Of a DNA stretch of 64,000 bases, positions 44,001 through 50,559 are shown in pieces. Position 1 is the first letter of the stretch. Each line of letters begins with the position of its first letter. The notes under the pieces were generated by a model. It was not told where the DNA came from, did not search any database, and saw only the letters and a program-made list of their open reading frames with translations. Where the stretch lies: assembly GCF_015832195.1 (NCBI RefSeq), contig NC_052033.1, forward strand, positions 5,456,001-5,520,000, given 5' to 3'. This DNA is from Motacilla alba alba. Lineage: Eukaryota > Chordata > Aves > Passeriformes > Motacillidae. The position numbers and the translations under genes were made by a program.

Positions 44001-44423
44001 TGTTCCTGCTGCCCCTGAGGGCTCTCAGCCCCATTCCTGTTCCCTGCTGGGCTCTCAGCCCCGTTCCCATTCCCACTTGGTTCTCAGCCCCGTTCCCACT
44101 GCCCCTGAGGGTTCTCAGCCCTGTTCCCATTCCCCCTCAGTTCTCAGCCCTGTTCCTGCTGCCCCTGAGGGTTCTCAGCCCCGTTCCCATTCCCCCTCAG
44201 TTCTCAGCCCTGTTCCTGCTGCCCCTGAGGGCTCTCAGCCCCCACCTCACTCAGGGGTTGTTTCCTGGTGCTCCCCTGCAGGTGTGAGATCTCCGTGTGC
44301 TACAAGCCCAGGGACTGTGACCCCCTGGCACCGAGGGGCTCCCCTGTGGCTCCCCAGGACCCCTCCGAGTTCCACTCCCTGCTGTGTTTGCCCATTGCCA
44401 CCTTCAGTGGGGCGCTGCCGTAG
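25954..44423 (+). CDS. PIK3R5: PIK3R5, p101 regulatory subunit of PI3-kinase gamma (18 coding exons; one-base frame disruption in coding exon 9)
   Basis: Non-catalytic subunit that binds p110-gamma (PIK3CG) and recruits it to G-protein beta-gamma at the plasma membrane, where the complex makes PIP3 from PIP2. Coding exons: 25941-26050, 30041-30141, 31409-31477, 32147-32285, 35078-35147, 35722-35896, 36672-36825, 37260-37343, 37892-38640, 38732-38903, 39013-39138, 39349-39474, 40115-40208, 41441-41517, 42046-42139, 43433-43515, 43679-43788, 44282-44423. All have AG/GT borders and phases agree except exon 9 (749 nt; 748 expected). With 748, the total is 886 codons plus stop, against about 880 in human p101. 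Recognisable segments in order: [15 protein letters not shown] (N-terminus), [31 protein letters not shown], an acidic Glu tract (about 318-333), [108 protein letters not shown] and a C-terminal TFSGALP. Known for the family: an N-terminal helical part and a C-terminal beta-sandwich that binds G-beta-gamma. The start ATG is fixed by homology and by an in-frame TGA at 25945. Confidence 0.97.
27590..27835 (+). repeat. 22-bp minisatellite, about 11 copies
   Basis: Unit GCTGTCCCCTGCTGCCTTCCA with C/T and G/A variants. Lies inside the first PIK3R5 coding intron. Confidence 0.95.
29170..29695 (+). repeat. 27-bp minisatellite, about 18 copies
   Basis: Unit GCATTGCCCTGTGCCATTCC followed by CGCTCTG; variants GTGCCGTGCCCTCTCTGG alternate irregularly. 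Intronic. Confidence 0.95.
29979..30022 (+). repeat. 18-bp tandem repeat next to an acceptor
   Basis: GTGACCACAGGGCCAGGA repeated about 2.5 times, ending about 20 bases before the coding exon 2 acceptor. Confidence 0.85.
30041..30141 (+). CDS. PIK3R5: PIK3R5 coding exon 2
   Basis: 101 nt, phase 1 to 0, residues 33-66. It encodes [17 protein letters not shown], almost identical to mammalian p101. Acceptor TCCCCACAG and donor GTGAGAGG. A short 18-bp tandem repeat (29979-30022) sits just upstream of the acceptor. Confidence 0.96.
30142..31408 (+). other. PIK3R5 intron after coding exon 2
   Basis: Unique GC-rich sequence apart from an 18-bp GATTCCACCCCCTGGACT repeat at 30948-31080. Confidence 0.6.
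30948..31080 (+). repeat. 18-bp minisatellite with decayed copies
   Basis: GATTCCACCCCCTGGACT repeated about four times, then degenerate ATTCCAC units. Confidence 0.9.
31409..31477 (+). CDS. PIK3R5: PIK3R5 coding exon 3
   Basis: 69 nt, phase 0 to 0, residues 67-89. It encodes [16 protein letters not shown]. Donor GTAAGT is a perfect consensus. It has the same length and phase as PIK3R6 coding exon 4. Confidence 0.96.
32147..32285 (+). CDS. PIK3R5: PIK3R5 coding exon 4
   Basis: 139 nt, phase 0 to 1, residues 90-135. It encodes [16 protein letters not shown] and FLTWPVPYC, conserved in p101. A minisatellite begins within a few bases of its donor. Confidence 0.96.
32291..32920 (+). repeat. Minisatellite filling the start of a PIK3R5 intron
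   Basis: Units built from CTGCCCCGGCTCTGCCAGCA and (ACC/ACG)AACCCGGCA blocks of variable number. It starts within about ten bases of the coding exon 4 donor and has strong strand asymmetry (C over G). Confidence 0.93.
32925..35077 (+). other. Rest of the PIK3R5 intron after coding exon 4
   Basis: Unique sequence with one larger tandem repeat (34590-34850). No gene seen. Confidence 0.6.
34590..34850 (+). repeat. Tandem repeat, about 75-80 bp unit, about three copies
   Basis: Unit includes GGGGAATGTCATCCTGGAG, CTGCCATCCCAC and AGCAGTGGGGCAGCAGGG. Confidence 0.9.
35078..35147 (+). CDS. PIK3R5: PIK3R5 coding exon 5
   Basis: 70 nt, phase 1 to 2. It encodes [15 protein letters not shown]. Donor GTAAGT. 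Its length and phases are identical to PIK3R6 coding exon 6, whose peptide GTLYQRMVISEQSLP is visibly homologous. Confidence 0.96.
35722..35896 (+). CDS. PIK3R5: PIK3R5 coding exon 6
   Basis: 175 nt, phase 2 to 0, residues 159-217. It encodes [14 protein letters not shown], then a Leu-rich stretch and [13 protein letters not shown]. The last bases of the exon and its donor are the first unit of the minisatellite at 35887-36180. Confidence 0.95.
35887..36180 (+). repeat. Minisatellite derived from the exon 6 / intron boundary
   Basis: Units of about 37-40 bp read CAGCTGCTCAGGGTGGGCTG then GGGCTGCACTTACACC. The first unit is the end of coding exon 6 plus its donor; a second exact copy of the CTGCTCAAGGTGGGCTGGGG stretch begins at 35991. 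Confidence 0.93.
36186..36671 (+). other. Rest of the PIK3R5 intron after coding exon 6
   Basis: Unique sequence with a G-rich run near 36570-36610. Nothing gene-like. Confidence 0.6.
36672..36825 (+). CDS. PIK3R5: PIK3R5 coding exon 7
   Basis: 154 nt, phase 0 to 1, residues 218-268. Ala/Glu-rich helical peptide starting [11 protein letters not shown]. It is the counterpart of PIK3R6 coding exon 8 (148 nt, same phases). Confidence 0.94.
37260..37343 (+). CDS. PIK3R5: PIK3R5 coding exon 8
   Basis: 84 nt, phase 1 to 1. It encodes [17 protein letters not shown], matching the human [17 protein letters not shown] segment. Confidence 0.96.
37892..38640 (+). CDS. PIK3R5: PIK3R5 coding exon 9, large central exon carrying a frame disruption
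   Basis: 749 nt. It enters in phase 1 and must leave in phase 2, which needs a length of 1 mod 3; 749 is 2 mod 3, so there is one surplus base (or two missing). The first part reads in one frame through the acidic tract, [41 protein letters not shown] and RRALSLPQ (to about 38470). From about 38522 the conserved peptide [12 protein letters not shown]...[17 protein letters not shown] is in the next frame. The indel therefore lies in a C/G homopolymer-rich stretch at about 38470-38525 (residues about 490-507). A sequencing or assembly error is the likeliest cause; a real allele would truncate the protein. Confidence 0.93.
38641..38676 (+). repeat. Triplicated splice-donor sequence after PIK3R5 coding exon 9
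   Basis: GTGAGCCCGCAG occurs twice in tandem (38641, 38653), then GTGAGCCG at 38665. Three equivalent donor sites, 12 bases apart. In the correct p101 frame the first retained codon would be TGA, so only the first donor gives a full protein. Confidence 0.9.
38732..38903 (+). CDS. PIK3R5: PIK3R5 coding exon 10, with ten-histidine tract
   Basis: 172 nt, phase 2 to 0, residues about 546-603. It encodes [16 protein letters not shown], matching human [16 protein letters not shown], then a run of ten His codons (38835-38864, CAC and CAT mixed) and a Pro-rich end. Confidence 0.95.
39013..39138 (+). CDS. PIK3R5: PIK3R5 coding exon 11
   Basis: 126 nt, phase 0 to 0. It encodes [19 protein letters not shown] and VLGLM, among the most conserved p101 segments. 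Confidence 0.96.
39349..39474 (+). CDS. PIK3R5: PIK3R5 coding exon 12
   Basis: 126 nt, phase 0 to 0. It encodes [20 protein letters not shown] and VLLQLYHTE, near-identical to human p101. Confidence 0.96.
40115..40208 (+). CDS. PIK3R5: PIK3R5 coding exon 13
   Basis: 94 nt, phase 0 to 1. It encodes [20 protein letters not shown]. The donor GTCTGT is weaker than the other donors in the gene. Confidence 0.95.
40209..41440 (+). other. PIK3R5 intron after coding exon 13
   Basis: Unique apart from a purine-rich stretch at 40257-40290 (GGAAGGGG units). No gene seen. Confidence 0.6.
41441..41517 (+). CDS. PIK3R5: PIK3R5 coding exon 14
   Basis: 77 nt, phase 1 to 0. It encodes [20 protein letters not shown]. 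The donor is GTCTGT. A CR1 fragment follows about 25 bases downstream. Confidence 0.95.
41545..42004 (+). mobile_element. CR1 LINE 3' fragment inside a PIK3R5 intron
   Basis: CTCAGGGGAGACCTTGTGGC, TATTTCTTCACTGAAAGGG, GTGGTGGAGTCACCATCCCT, TGTTTAAAAGACGTG and GGACGTGACC...TTTTCCAA are hallmark CR1 3'-region sequences in plus orientation. It fills almost the whole intron between coding exons 14 and 15. Confidence 0.88.
42046..42139 (+). CDS. PIK3R5: PIK3R5 coding exon 15
   Basis: 94 nt, phase 0 to 1. It encodes [20 protein letters not shown]. Its acceptor lies about 40 bases after the end of the CR1 fragment. Confidence 0.95.
42140..43432 (+). other. PIK3R5 intron after coding exon 15
   Basis: Unique sequence, no repeat family or gene recognised; a short AT-rich spot with TCTAATTAATCAGG at 42640. 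Confidence 0.6.
43433..43515 (+). CDS. PIK3R5: PIK3R5 coding exon 16
   Basis: 83 nt, phase 1 to 0. It encodes [17 protein letters not shown], conserved with human p101. Donor GTAACT. Confidence 0.96.
43679..43788 (+). CDS. PIK3R5: PIK3R5 coding exon 17 (NAGNAG acceptor)
   Basis: 110 nt, phase 0 to 2. It encodes [13 protein letters not shown] and [16 protein letters not shown]. The acceptor reads CTCAGCAG, so splicing at 43675 instead of 43678 would add one Gln after FNQ. Confidence 0.96.
43855..44255 (+). repeat. Minisatellite next to the last PIK3R5 acceptor
   Basis: Units of about 30 and 60 bp built from TTCTCAGCCCTGTTCC, GCTGCCCCTGAGGG and CATTCCCCCTCAG. It repeats acceptor-like pyrimidine tracts ending in CAG and stops about 30 bases before the true acceptor at 44281. 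Confidence 0.92.
44282..44423 (+). CDS. PIK3R5: PIK3R5 coding exon 18 (C-terminus and stop)
   Basis: 142 nt including TAG at 44421-44423. It starts in phase 2, encodes CEISVCYKP and ends [14 protein letters not shown], the conserved p101 C-terminus. The polypyrimidine acceptor ends at 44281 and is preceded by a minisatellite. Confidence 0.96.
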
Positions 44424-46420
44424 AGGAGCCGTGTCCCTCCAGACCCGACTCCGGCCCGCACCACTCCAGGCTCAGGAGAAGGAGGAGGACACCCAGGCCT
44501 GCTTGTCCACGAGCTCCTGCAGCTGGAGAGTCCCCGTGGGGTCGGTGTGGGGGCTCAGCTCCTGCTCCAGGCTCAGCCCCTCCTCGGGAAATGGGGTCCT
44601 CGTGCTCTGGTGCCCCAAGGGTCCCTCAGGACGTGCCTCCTGGATCTCTCCCGTGGGTCAGCAGATGCCAGCGCCTGGTGGGAGGGCAGGGCAAGGACAG
44701 GGACATTCCCTGCCAGGAAATGGTGCAAGTGGGATATGGGAAGGGTGAGCTCATGGGGGATATTTGGGAAAGGAATGTCCTCGGCTCAGTGGTGTCGGGT
44801 GTCTGTCAGTGCATGGCAGTTGCAGACCCCATGGCACTGGGGACATGCCAGCCCGTGTCCCGGTGGCGTTTCACCTGTCACGTGTCGAGGATGCTCAGGA
44901 CACTTTTCTGGGACGGGAGCAGGTTTCTCAAGGTTTCCCTTGCCTTCTGGAGGTCGGGTGTCCTGCAGGGACGCAGAGCAGGGATCCTGCAGCGGGGGAT
45001 CCCAGGGAGCTGAGCACAACAGGCCGTGCCAGGGCAAGCCCAGCTGCTGGTGCATCCATGTATTTCCTGCGCACCCAGCAGAGGAATTCCCAGTTCCTGC
45101 AGGGTTCCAGCACTGAGCTGTACTCCCAGCCCAGCCCCAGGTCGTGCATCCTGCTCCCAGCACTGTGTGCCAGAGCCAGGCCAGGGCTGAACCCTCAGCA
45201 GCTGCTGGAAATCCATCAGGAGCCATGCTGGACTCCCAGCAGGGAGGGAAGGACTGGGGAAGGCACCAGGATTGCCTTGGGGCCACTGCAGAGTGACATT
45301 TGCTGGAGAGGGACCCAGTGCCAAGCCCACCGAGTGACACCTGCAGTGACAGCAGGATTGGAGATCCTCCCCGCCACAAACATGCCAGCCTCTTCCCCCT
45401 CTCTGCCAGGCTGTAGGTACAGAAAGGTGCAATATTTGAGGGTATTTAGGGGTGATCTGACCCTATGAGCAAAGAAGCGGGACTGGAAAAGCCTCGGGCT
45501 GTTTCTGGGTGGATTTTGGGGATTGTAGCCGTGCCAGCGGCACAAGAGCTGCTGCAGGGTCCCAGGAGCTCGGTCCCAGTGTTCTGTGTTCCCTGGATGT
45601 GTCTGGAGGGACCCCCGGCACTGCTGGGGGCTGCAGGGCTCAGCCACAGTGGGCTCAGTCCAGGGGCTCCCTTGATCCTGCAGGAAGCAGGTCCTGGTGA
45701 GCTCTTGGCGCTGTCCCCGAGCCTGGGGGCACAGCAGCCGTGTCGCTGAGGTTCAGTCTGCCAGGGAAAGGGCCAGAGCCCCTGGGGGCTCAGGTGTCCC
45801 AGAGGAGAGCGGGTTTGGCTGCTGGGTTCCCCCAGCCCTGCTGGGCCCCCTCCTGTGCCCCTGGCTCTGCTCCCCGCTCTGCTGGCTGCTGGGCAGCTCT
45901 GCTCCCACTGTGCCCTTGCTGGGGACGGCTTGGCCTGGCCCAGGGCTGGGCACCGAGGCCCCCAAAGGGTTTCCTCTCTGCCTTTGCCCTCCCCAGGCAG
46001 CTTTGGGGTTTGTTCTCTCCAGTGAGGCTGGAGTTTGGCCCGTGGTTGTTCTTGCTCGGGGCTTTAAACCAGCGCCTTGTCCTGTCAGACACTGCTCGTG
46101 GGGATCCTGGGATCCGTGGCCAAATCCGTGCCAGGACGTAAATCCTCTGGCTTCAGCTGGCCCTGCAGCAGTCCTGGAGAAGAGAATTCCCATCCCATAG
46201 AGAAAACCAAGCCCAGACTCCAGGGACTCACTCATAATCCTGGCGAAGGCTCTGACCTCTGATGCCTTCTGGAAATGAGAGAATTCCAGGGCCCTTTGGG
46301 GTGGTTTTTGTACATTTGTGTAGCCTCAGCAAATCTATGTAAAGTCTGTGCTGATCTGTAAAATACTGTGCAGAGAACTTTTAAAGTAATTGTAAAATAT
46401 TAAAAGTTGATTTATTTCCA
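44424..46420 (+). other. PIK3R5: PIK3R5 3' untranslated region
   Basis: Follows the stop codon without an obvious intron. I see no open frame with recognisable protein similarity. The last 200 bases become AT-rich, as is usual near an avian poly(A) site. The downstream limit is inferred from the ATTAAA hexamer at 46399. Confidence 0.65.
46399..46404 (+). terminator. Probable PIK3R5 poly(A) signal (ATTAAA variant)
   Basis: ATTAAA within the AT-rich stretch 46340-46415, about 2 kb past the stop. No AATAAA was seen between the stop and this point. Cleavage would be expected around 46415-46430. Confidence 0.55.
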
Positions 46421-47034
46421 GTGCAGGAGCAGTATTTGGGTCAAGGAATTCCTGGGGGGGTGGGAGGCAGGGGAGGAGGCTCCAAAACTCCCCTGAGGAG
46501 CTGACCTGGGAGCAGGAAAAGGCTCAGAGAGTCTTTGGCAGAGACAATTCCAGGACCCACCACAGCACCGGGATTTTTCCTTCAGGTGCTCTGAAGTCTC
46601 CGGCTCCCCGGGGAGTGACCTGGGATTAACCTGCAGGTAGAACCTGCACAGTCTTTATCAATTAAATGGTGTTTTCCACCCTCACAGGACATCCTGGAAT
46701 GCTGCCCAGACTTGAACGCTCCATGGTTTATTAGTACCACCTTCTTATCCCCTTAGTACAATTTTTTATTTTCAAGACAAAAAAAAAACCACCAAAAAAC
46801 CCCAAAAAGGGTGTATTGGAGATGACTCAGTTTAGAGAAATGAAAAAGGCAACTTCAATGCCAGCACGCTGCCAGCTTGGCTTTCCCTCTCCCCAGCTCC
46901 CCTCACCTTCTACATTTGCTGGAGCTGGGCTAGGAATAGAACTGGGCTGAGGGCCAGGGTGGAAAATCGAGCCGCAGCAGCAGAAGGGTTTGTTTTGTGA
47001 CCTGTTCCCTTCCAAAGTGCACGGAAATCCCCCA

Positions 47035-47325
47035 GGACTGGGGCTGGGGCTGGGGCAGCCAGGAGCTGCTTTCCCTGCGGCTGGCAGTGGGGCTGGGGCA
47101 GTGGGGCTGGGGCAGTGGGGCTGGGGCTGGGGCAGCTTTCCCTGCGGCTGGCAGTGGGGCTGGGGCAGTGGGGCTGGGGCAGTGGGGCTGGGGCTGGGGC
47201 AGTGGGGCTGGGGCAGTGGGGCTGGGGCTGGGGCAGCTTTCCCTGCGGGCGGCAGCGGGGCTGGGGCAGTGGGGCTGGGGCTCGGGCAGCTTTCCCTGCG
47301 GGCGGCAGCGGGGCTGGGGCAGCGC
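47035..47325 (+). repeat. GGGGCTGGGGCAGT minisatellite
   Basis: Short units GTGGGGCTGGGGCAG mixed with CAGCTTTCCCTGCGGCTGG blocks; strongly G-biased on the + strand. Confidence 0.93.
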
Positions 47326-48837
47326 CGTTTGCTTTGGCCGAAGCCCTCTGCTGCCCTCGGGTGCCCGTCAGCTCCGCTGTTAAAGCAGCTCGGGAGGATG
47401 GAAACCGGGGAAAGCAAAGCGCCCCTGAGCGGCACAGAGGGGAAGGGGCTGCCCTGGCCGCGGAGGGTGAGGGCAGTGCCCGAAATAGGAGCCCAACATC
47501 AGAGGAGGAGAAACAGCCCCAGCCCCCCAGCCACTGTCCCCCTGGCACTGCCACTGCCCCCGTGACACTGCCATTGCCCCCCTGGCACAGCCACAGCTGC
47601 TCTGGGCACCCTGTGCCAGGGTCTGCCCACCCTCCCAGGGAAAAAATTCCCAATTTCCAGTATCCCATCCATGGCTGCCCTCTGGCAGTGGAAGCCACTC
47701 CCTGTGTCCTGTCCCTCCAGGCCCTGTCCCCAGCCCCTCTGCAGCTCTCCTGGAGCCCCTTCAGGCCCTGCCAGGGGCTCTGAGCTCTCCCTGGAGCCTT
47801 CTCCTCTCCCGATGGGCACTCCCAGCTCTCCCAGCCCTCGGAGTATCAGGAGATCACTTCAGGAGACAGAGTTTTTTCCACGTGAGGAAGATTCCAACTG
47901 CTTCAAAACCTCCCTGCACCCCACCCATGCACAGACGTGACCAGGTAGGGCTCCAAAACCCCTGTAAATCCCAGAGCACAGCCCCAGCCCACGAGGACAA
48001 AGGGCTGCTTTGTTCCTGGCCTGCCACACAAGAGGTTCTTTCTGTGCTTCAGTTTGGTCCTTCCCTTTTTCCCCCAGTCTTCTGACTGAGGGCTTTGTGT
48101 GAGCAGGGTCATACCTGGCTCTTCCTCTCTCTGTGGCCAGGAGCTGATGCTGTCTGGGGGAATTTGGCAGTTCCCCGTGCTGCTCTGAGGGTTTCTGTCT
48201 GCTGTGCTTTGGTGTTCGATGACATCAGAAAATGTGGGGAACCAAACCCTTGGTGCCCCTTCCATGGGCTGCCTCACGGCTGTGGAGGAGGAGGGTGATG
48301 GTGCTGTGCCAGGGATGGAAAGGCAGGAGGGGAAGGGGTGGGCTGAGGCTGAAGGGTCCCAGCAGGACCCTGCAGGGCGCTGGATTTGGGGTTTGGGGGC
48401 AGTGAGCAGGTGCCGGGTGCGTGGGCGGTGTCTGAGGAGCTCTGCGGCCTCCCCACCTCTGTGCGGGGGCGCAGAGCCCAGTTCCAGGGTCACACGGGGG
48501 TGGTGAAGGCCGGGGGGCTGCGGTGCCCAGCGGGGAGGGAGGCGTGCAGATGTCCGGGAGCGAGCGGGAGATGCGGCAGGGCCGGAGCTCACCCGCCCGT
48601 GCAGCCCGGGCCCCTCCTCCCGTGCCGGGCAGAGCGTGGGGCCAGCCCGGCCCTGCCCGAGCCTCTGCCCTCGGGGATTTGCATGGCAAACAGCAGAGCG
48701 TGGCACCTCCTGCCCGTGCCAGGCCGGGAAACCCGGCTGAGGAGGGACAGACAGAGGTGGCGTCAGGACAGGGGGACAGGCACGGGACAGCGCTCTACGG
48801 AACCCAGACCTTCCCCTGGGCTCTTCAAGGCGCTAAT

Positions 48838-49100
48838 TGTGACCCCGGCAGGGACAAACCGCGTCCGTGTGTCACCCCGGCAGGGACAAACAGCCCCCCG
48901 TGTGACCCCAGCAGGGACAAACAGCCCCCCGTGTGTGCCCCCGGCAGGGACAAACAGCCCCCCGTGTGACCGCGGCAGGGACAAACAGCCCCCCGTGTGT
49001 GACCCCGGCAGGGACAAACAGCCCCCCGTGTGCCCCCGGCAGGGACAAACAGCCCCCCGTGTGCCCCCGGCAGGGACAAACAGCCCCCCGTGTGCCCCGG
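48838..49100 (+). repeat. Minisatellite, about 30-33 bp unit, eight to nine copies
   Basis: Unit GGCAGGGACAAACAGCCCCC followed by CGTGTG(TG)CCCC. Units differ by short internal length changes. Confidence 0.94.
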
Positions 49101-50274
49101 GCCGTGCCCCCCTGCGCCGTGCGCGTCCCGGGTGAGCGGGAGCGGCGGAACGAGCGCAGGGCCGGCGGAACGGGGGCGCTCCCGGCGCTGCTGCGGCTCC
49201 CGGAGCCTTCCTGCCCCTGCCCCGGGCGCGCTGGGGAACGGGGTGCCGGGCTCGGCACCAGGGAGCTGAAGCGAGGGACGCCGACAGCCGGAGCTGCCTC
49301 CTCCTGCCTTTCTGTCCGCTCAGGAAGGAAGGAGGCTATTTTTAAACCTGGGCCCAGGTACGGAGCGGTACCTAAGGCTTTTAAAGGCTTTTCCTCGCGC
49401 AAAAGGAATGGGAAGTGATGCAGCGTCAGCTGCAGCTCCCACGCTCCCTCCAGAAGGATTTTCTGCCCCAAACCTCTCCTCCAGCGAAGCTCGGCACCTC
49501 CGACCCTGCTCTAGGTACAGCTGGGGGCTCGTCCCGCCCTGCCCCGCGTCCCACGGGCAGCAGCGCTCCTCTCCGCGTTTGGGCTGTCTCTGCCGTGGCC
49601 CCGCAGCCGTGTGCCAGCCCGGGACCGTGCCAGCCTGCAAACAGAGCCCGGGCTGCGGCCAGCGCCAGGGCACCGCCAGGGCACAGCCGCACCTGCGGCC
49701 CGGGTCCCAGCCCCGCTCTCCCGCCACCGAGTCACACTGCGGTGACAGTGACACCCTGCTGAGCACGGACGCGCTCCAGGCTCGGGCAGGCTGCTCCGGG
49801 AGCGCGTTCCAGAGGGGCTCTCCCTGCCCAGGCTGCGTCCCGAGCTGGCAGCGGGCAGGAGCTGCCGCGGCAGCCGCGGGGCTCTGAGCAAAAGCAGATG
49901 GGGGAGATGCTGCGGGCAGGAGGCGCTGCCAGCGGCACAAACACCGTGTCTGGAACGGCTGGGCGGCTGGAAAATGTCCTTGGAGGGACTCCCGGTGTCC
50001 CGGGGCGACGCTGTTTGTTGGGAGGTGTGAGCATCCAGGCTCCCTGCCCCGCTGGGCGGCAGCAGCGCGGGGACTGTCCCTGTCTGGGCCGGCTGGCAGC
50101 ACAGCGGGGGCTGTGCCAGGGCCGGGGCCGGTGCCAGGGGCGGTGCCAGGCTCACAGACTCATCCCCGGGCAGCCCGACCTGCTTTGAGGGGACCGCACC
50201 CAGGGCAGGGCTGGGCCTCCTTGCCCGCCCGGGCAGCGAGCCGGCGCGGGGACAGCTCTGTCACCGCGGCAGCG

Positions 50275-50491
50275 CTCCGCGAAAGAGGAAGTTGGCTCGA
50301 AATAACTCGGCGCTTCCCCTTCTGCCCCGCACGCTTTGAAGCGGCTGCCGAGCCCGGAGCCGCCGCGGCTCCGCCGCCACCCGCGCCCCCCGCCCGATGT
50401 CCCCTGCGGGACCCCGCTGTGTCCCCCGCGCTGGCCGCGCCCTCGGCGGGGGCTGCGGCTCCCTGGGCGCCCCGAGCCCCGCCTGAGCAAG
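50275..50491 (+). promoter_or_regulatory. Candidate PIK3R6 promoter and non-coding first exon
   Basis: CpG-dense, with a PU.1/ETS-type motif AAAGAGGAAGTT at 50282-50293 and ending GAGCAAG then a strong donor GTAAGAG at 50492. PIK3R6 is expressed in myeloid and lymphoid cells, for which PU.1 is a known driver. Linking this exon to 55912 is inference; it is 5.4 kb upstream. Confidence 0.35.
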
Positions 50492-50559
50492 GTAAGAGCC
50501 CCGGAGGGCGCGGTGCCCCGGCTCCGGCCCTGGGGAATGCCGTGGCTCAGCCCCTGCCG

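Larger units (their letters stand above)
46425..50270. other. Region between PIK3R5 and the candidate PIK3R6 promoter
   Basis: AT-rich to about 46840 with an A-run (46778-46790), then GC-rich with two minisatellites (47035-47325, 48838-49100) and CpG-rich stretches from 49090 on. No protein gene is supported. Confidence 0.5.

Noticed and set aside
46778..46800. Possible processed pseudogene A-tail
   Set aside because: The A-run is interrupted by CC and no upstream retrocopy or target duplication was seen.
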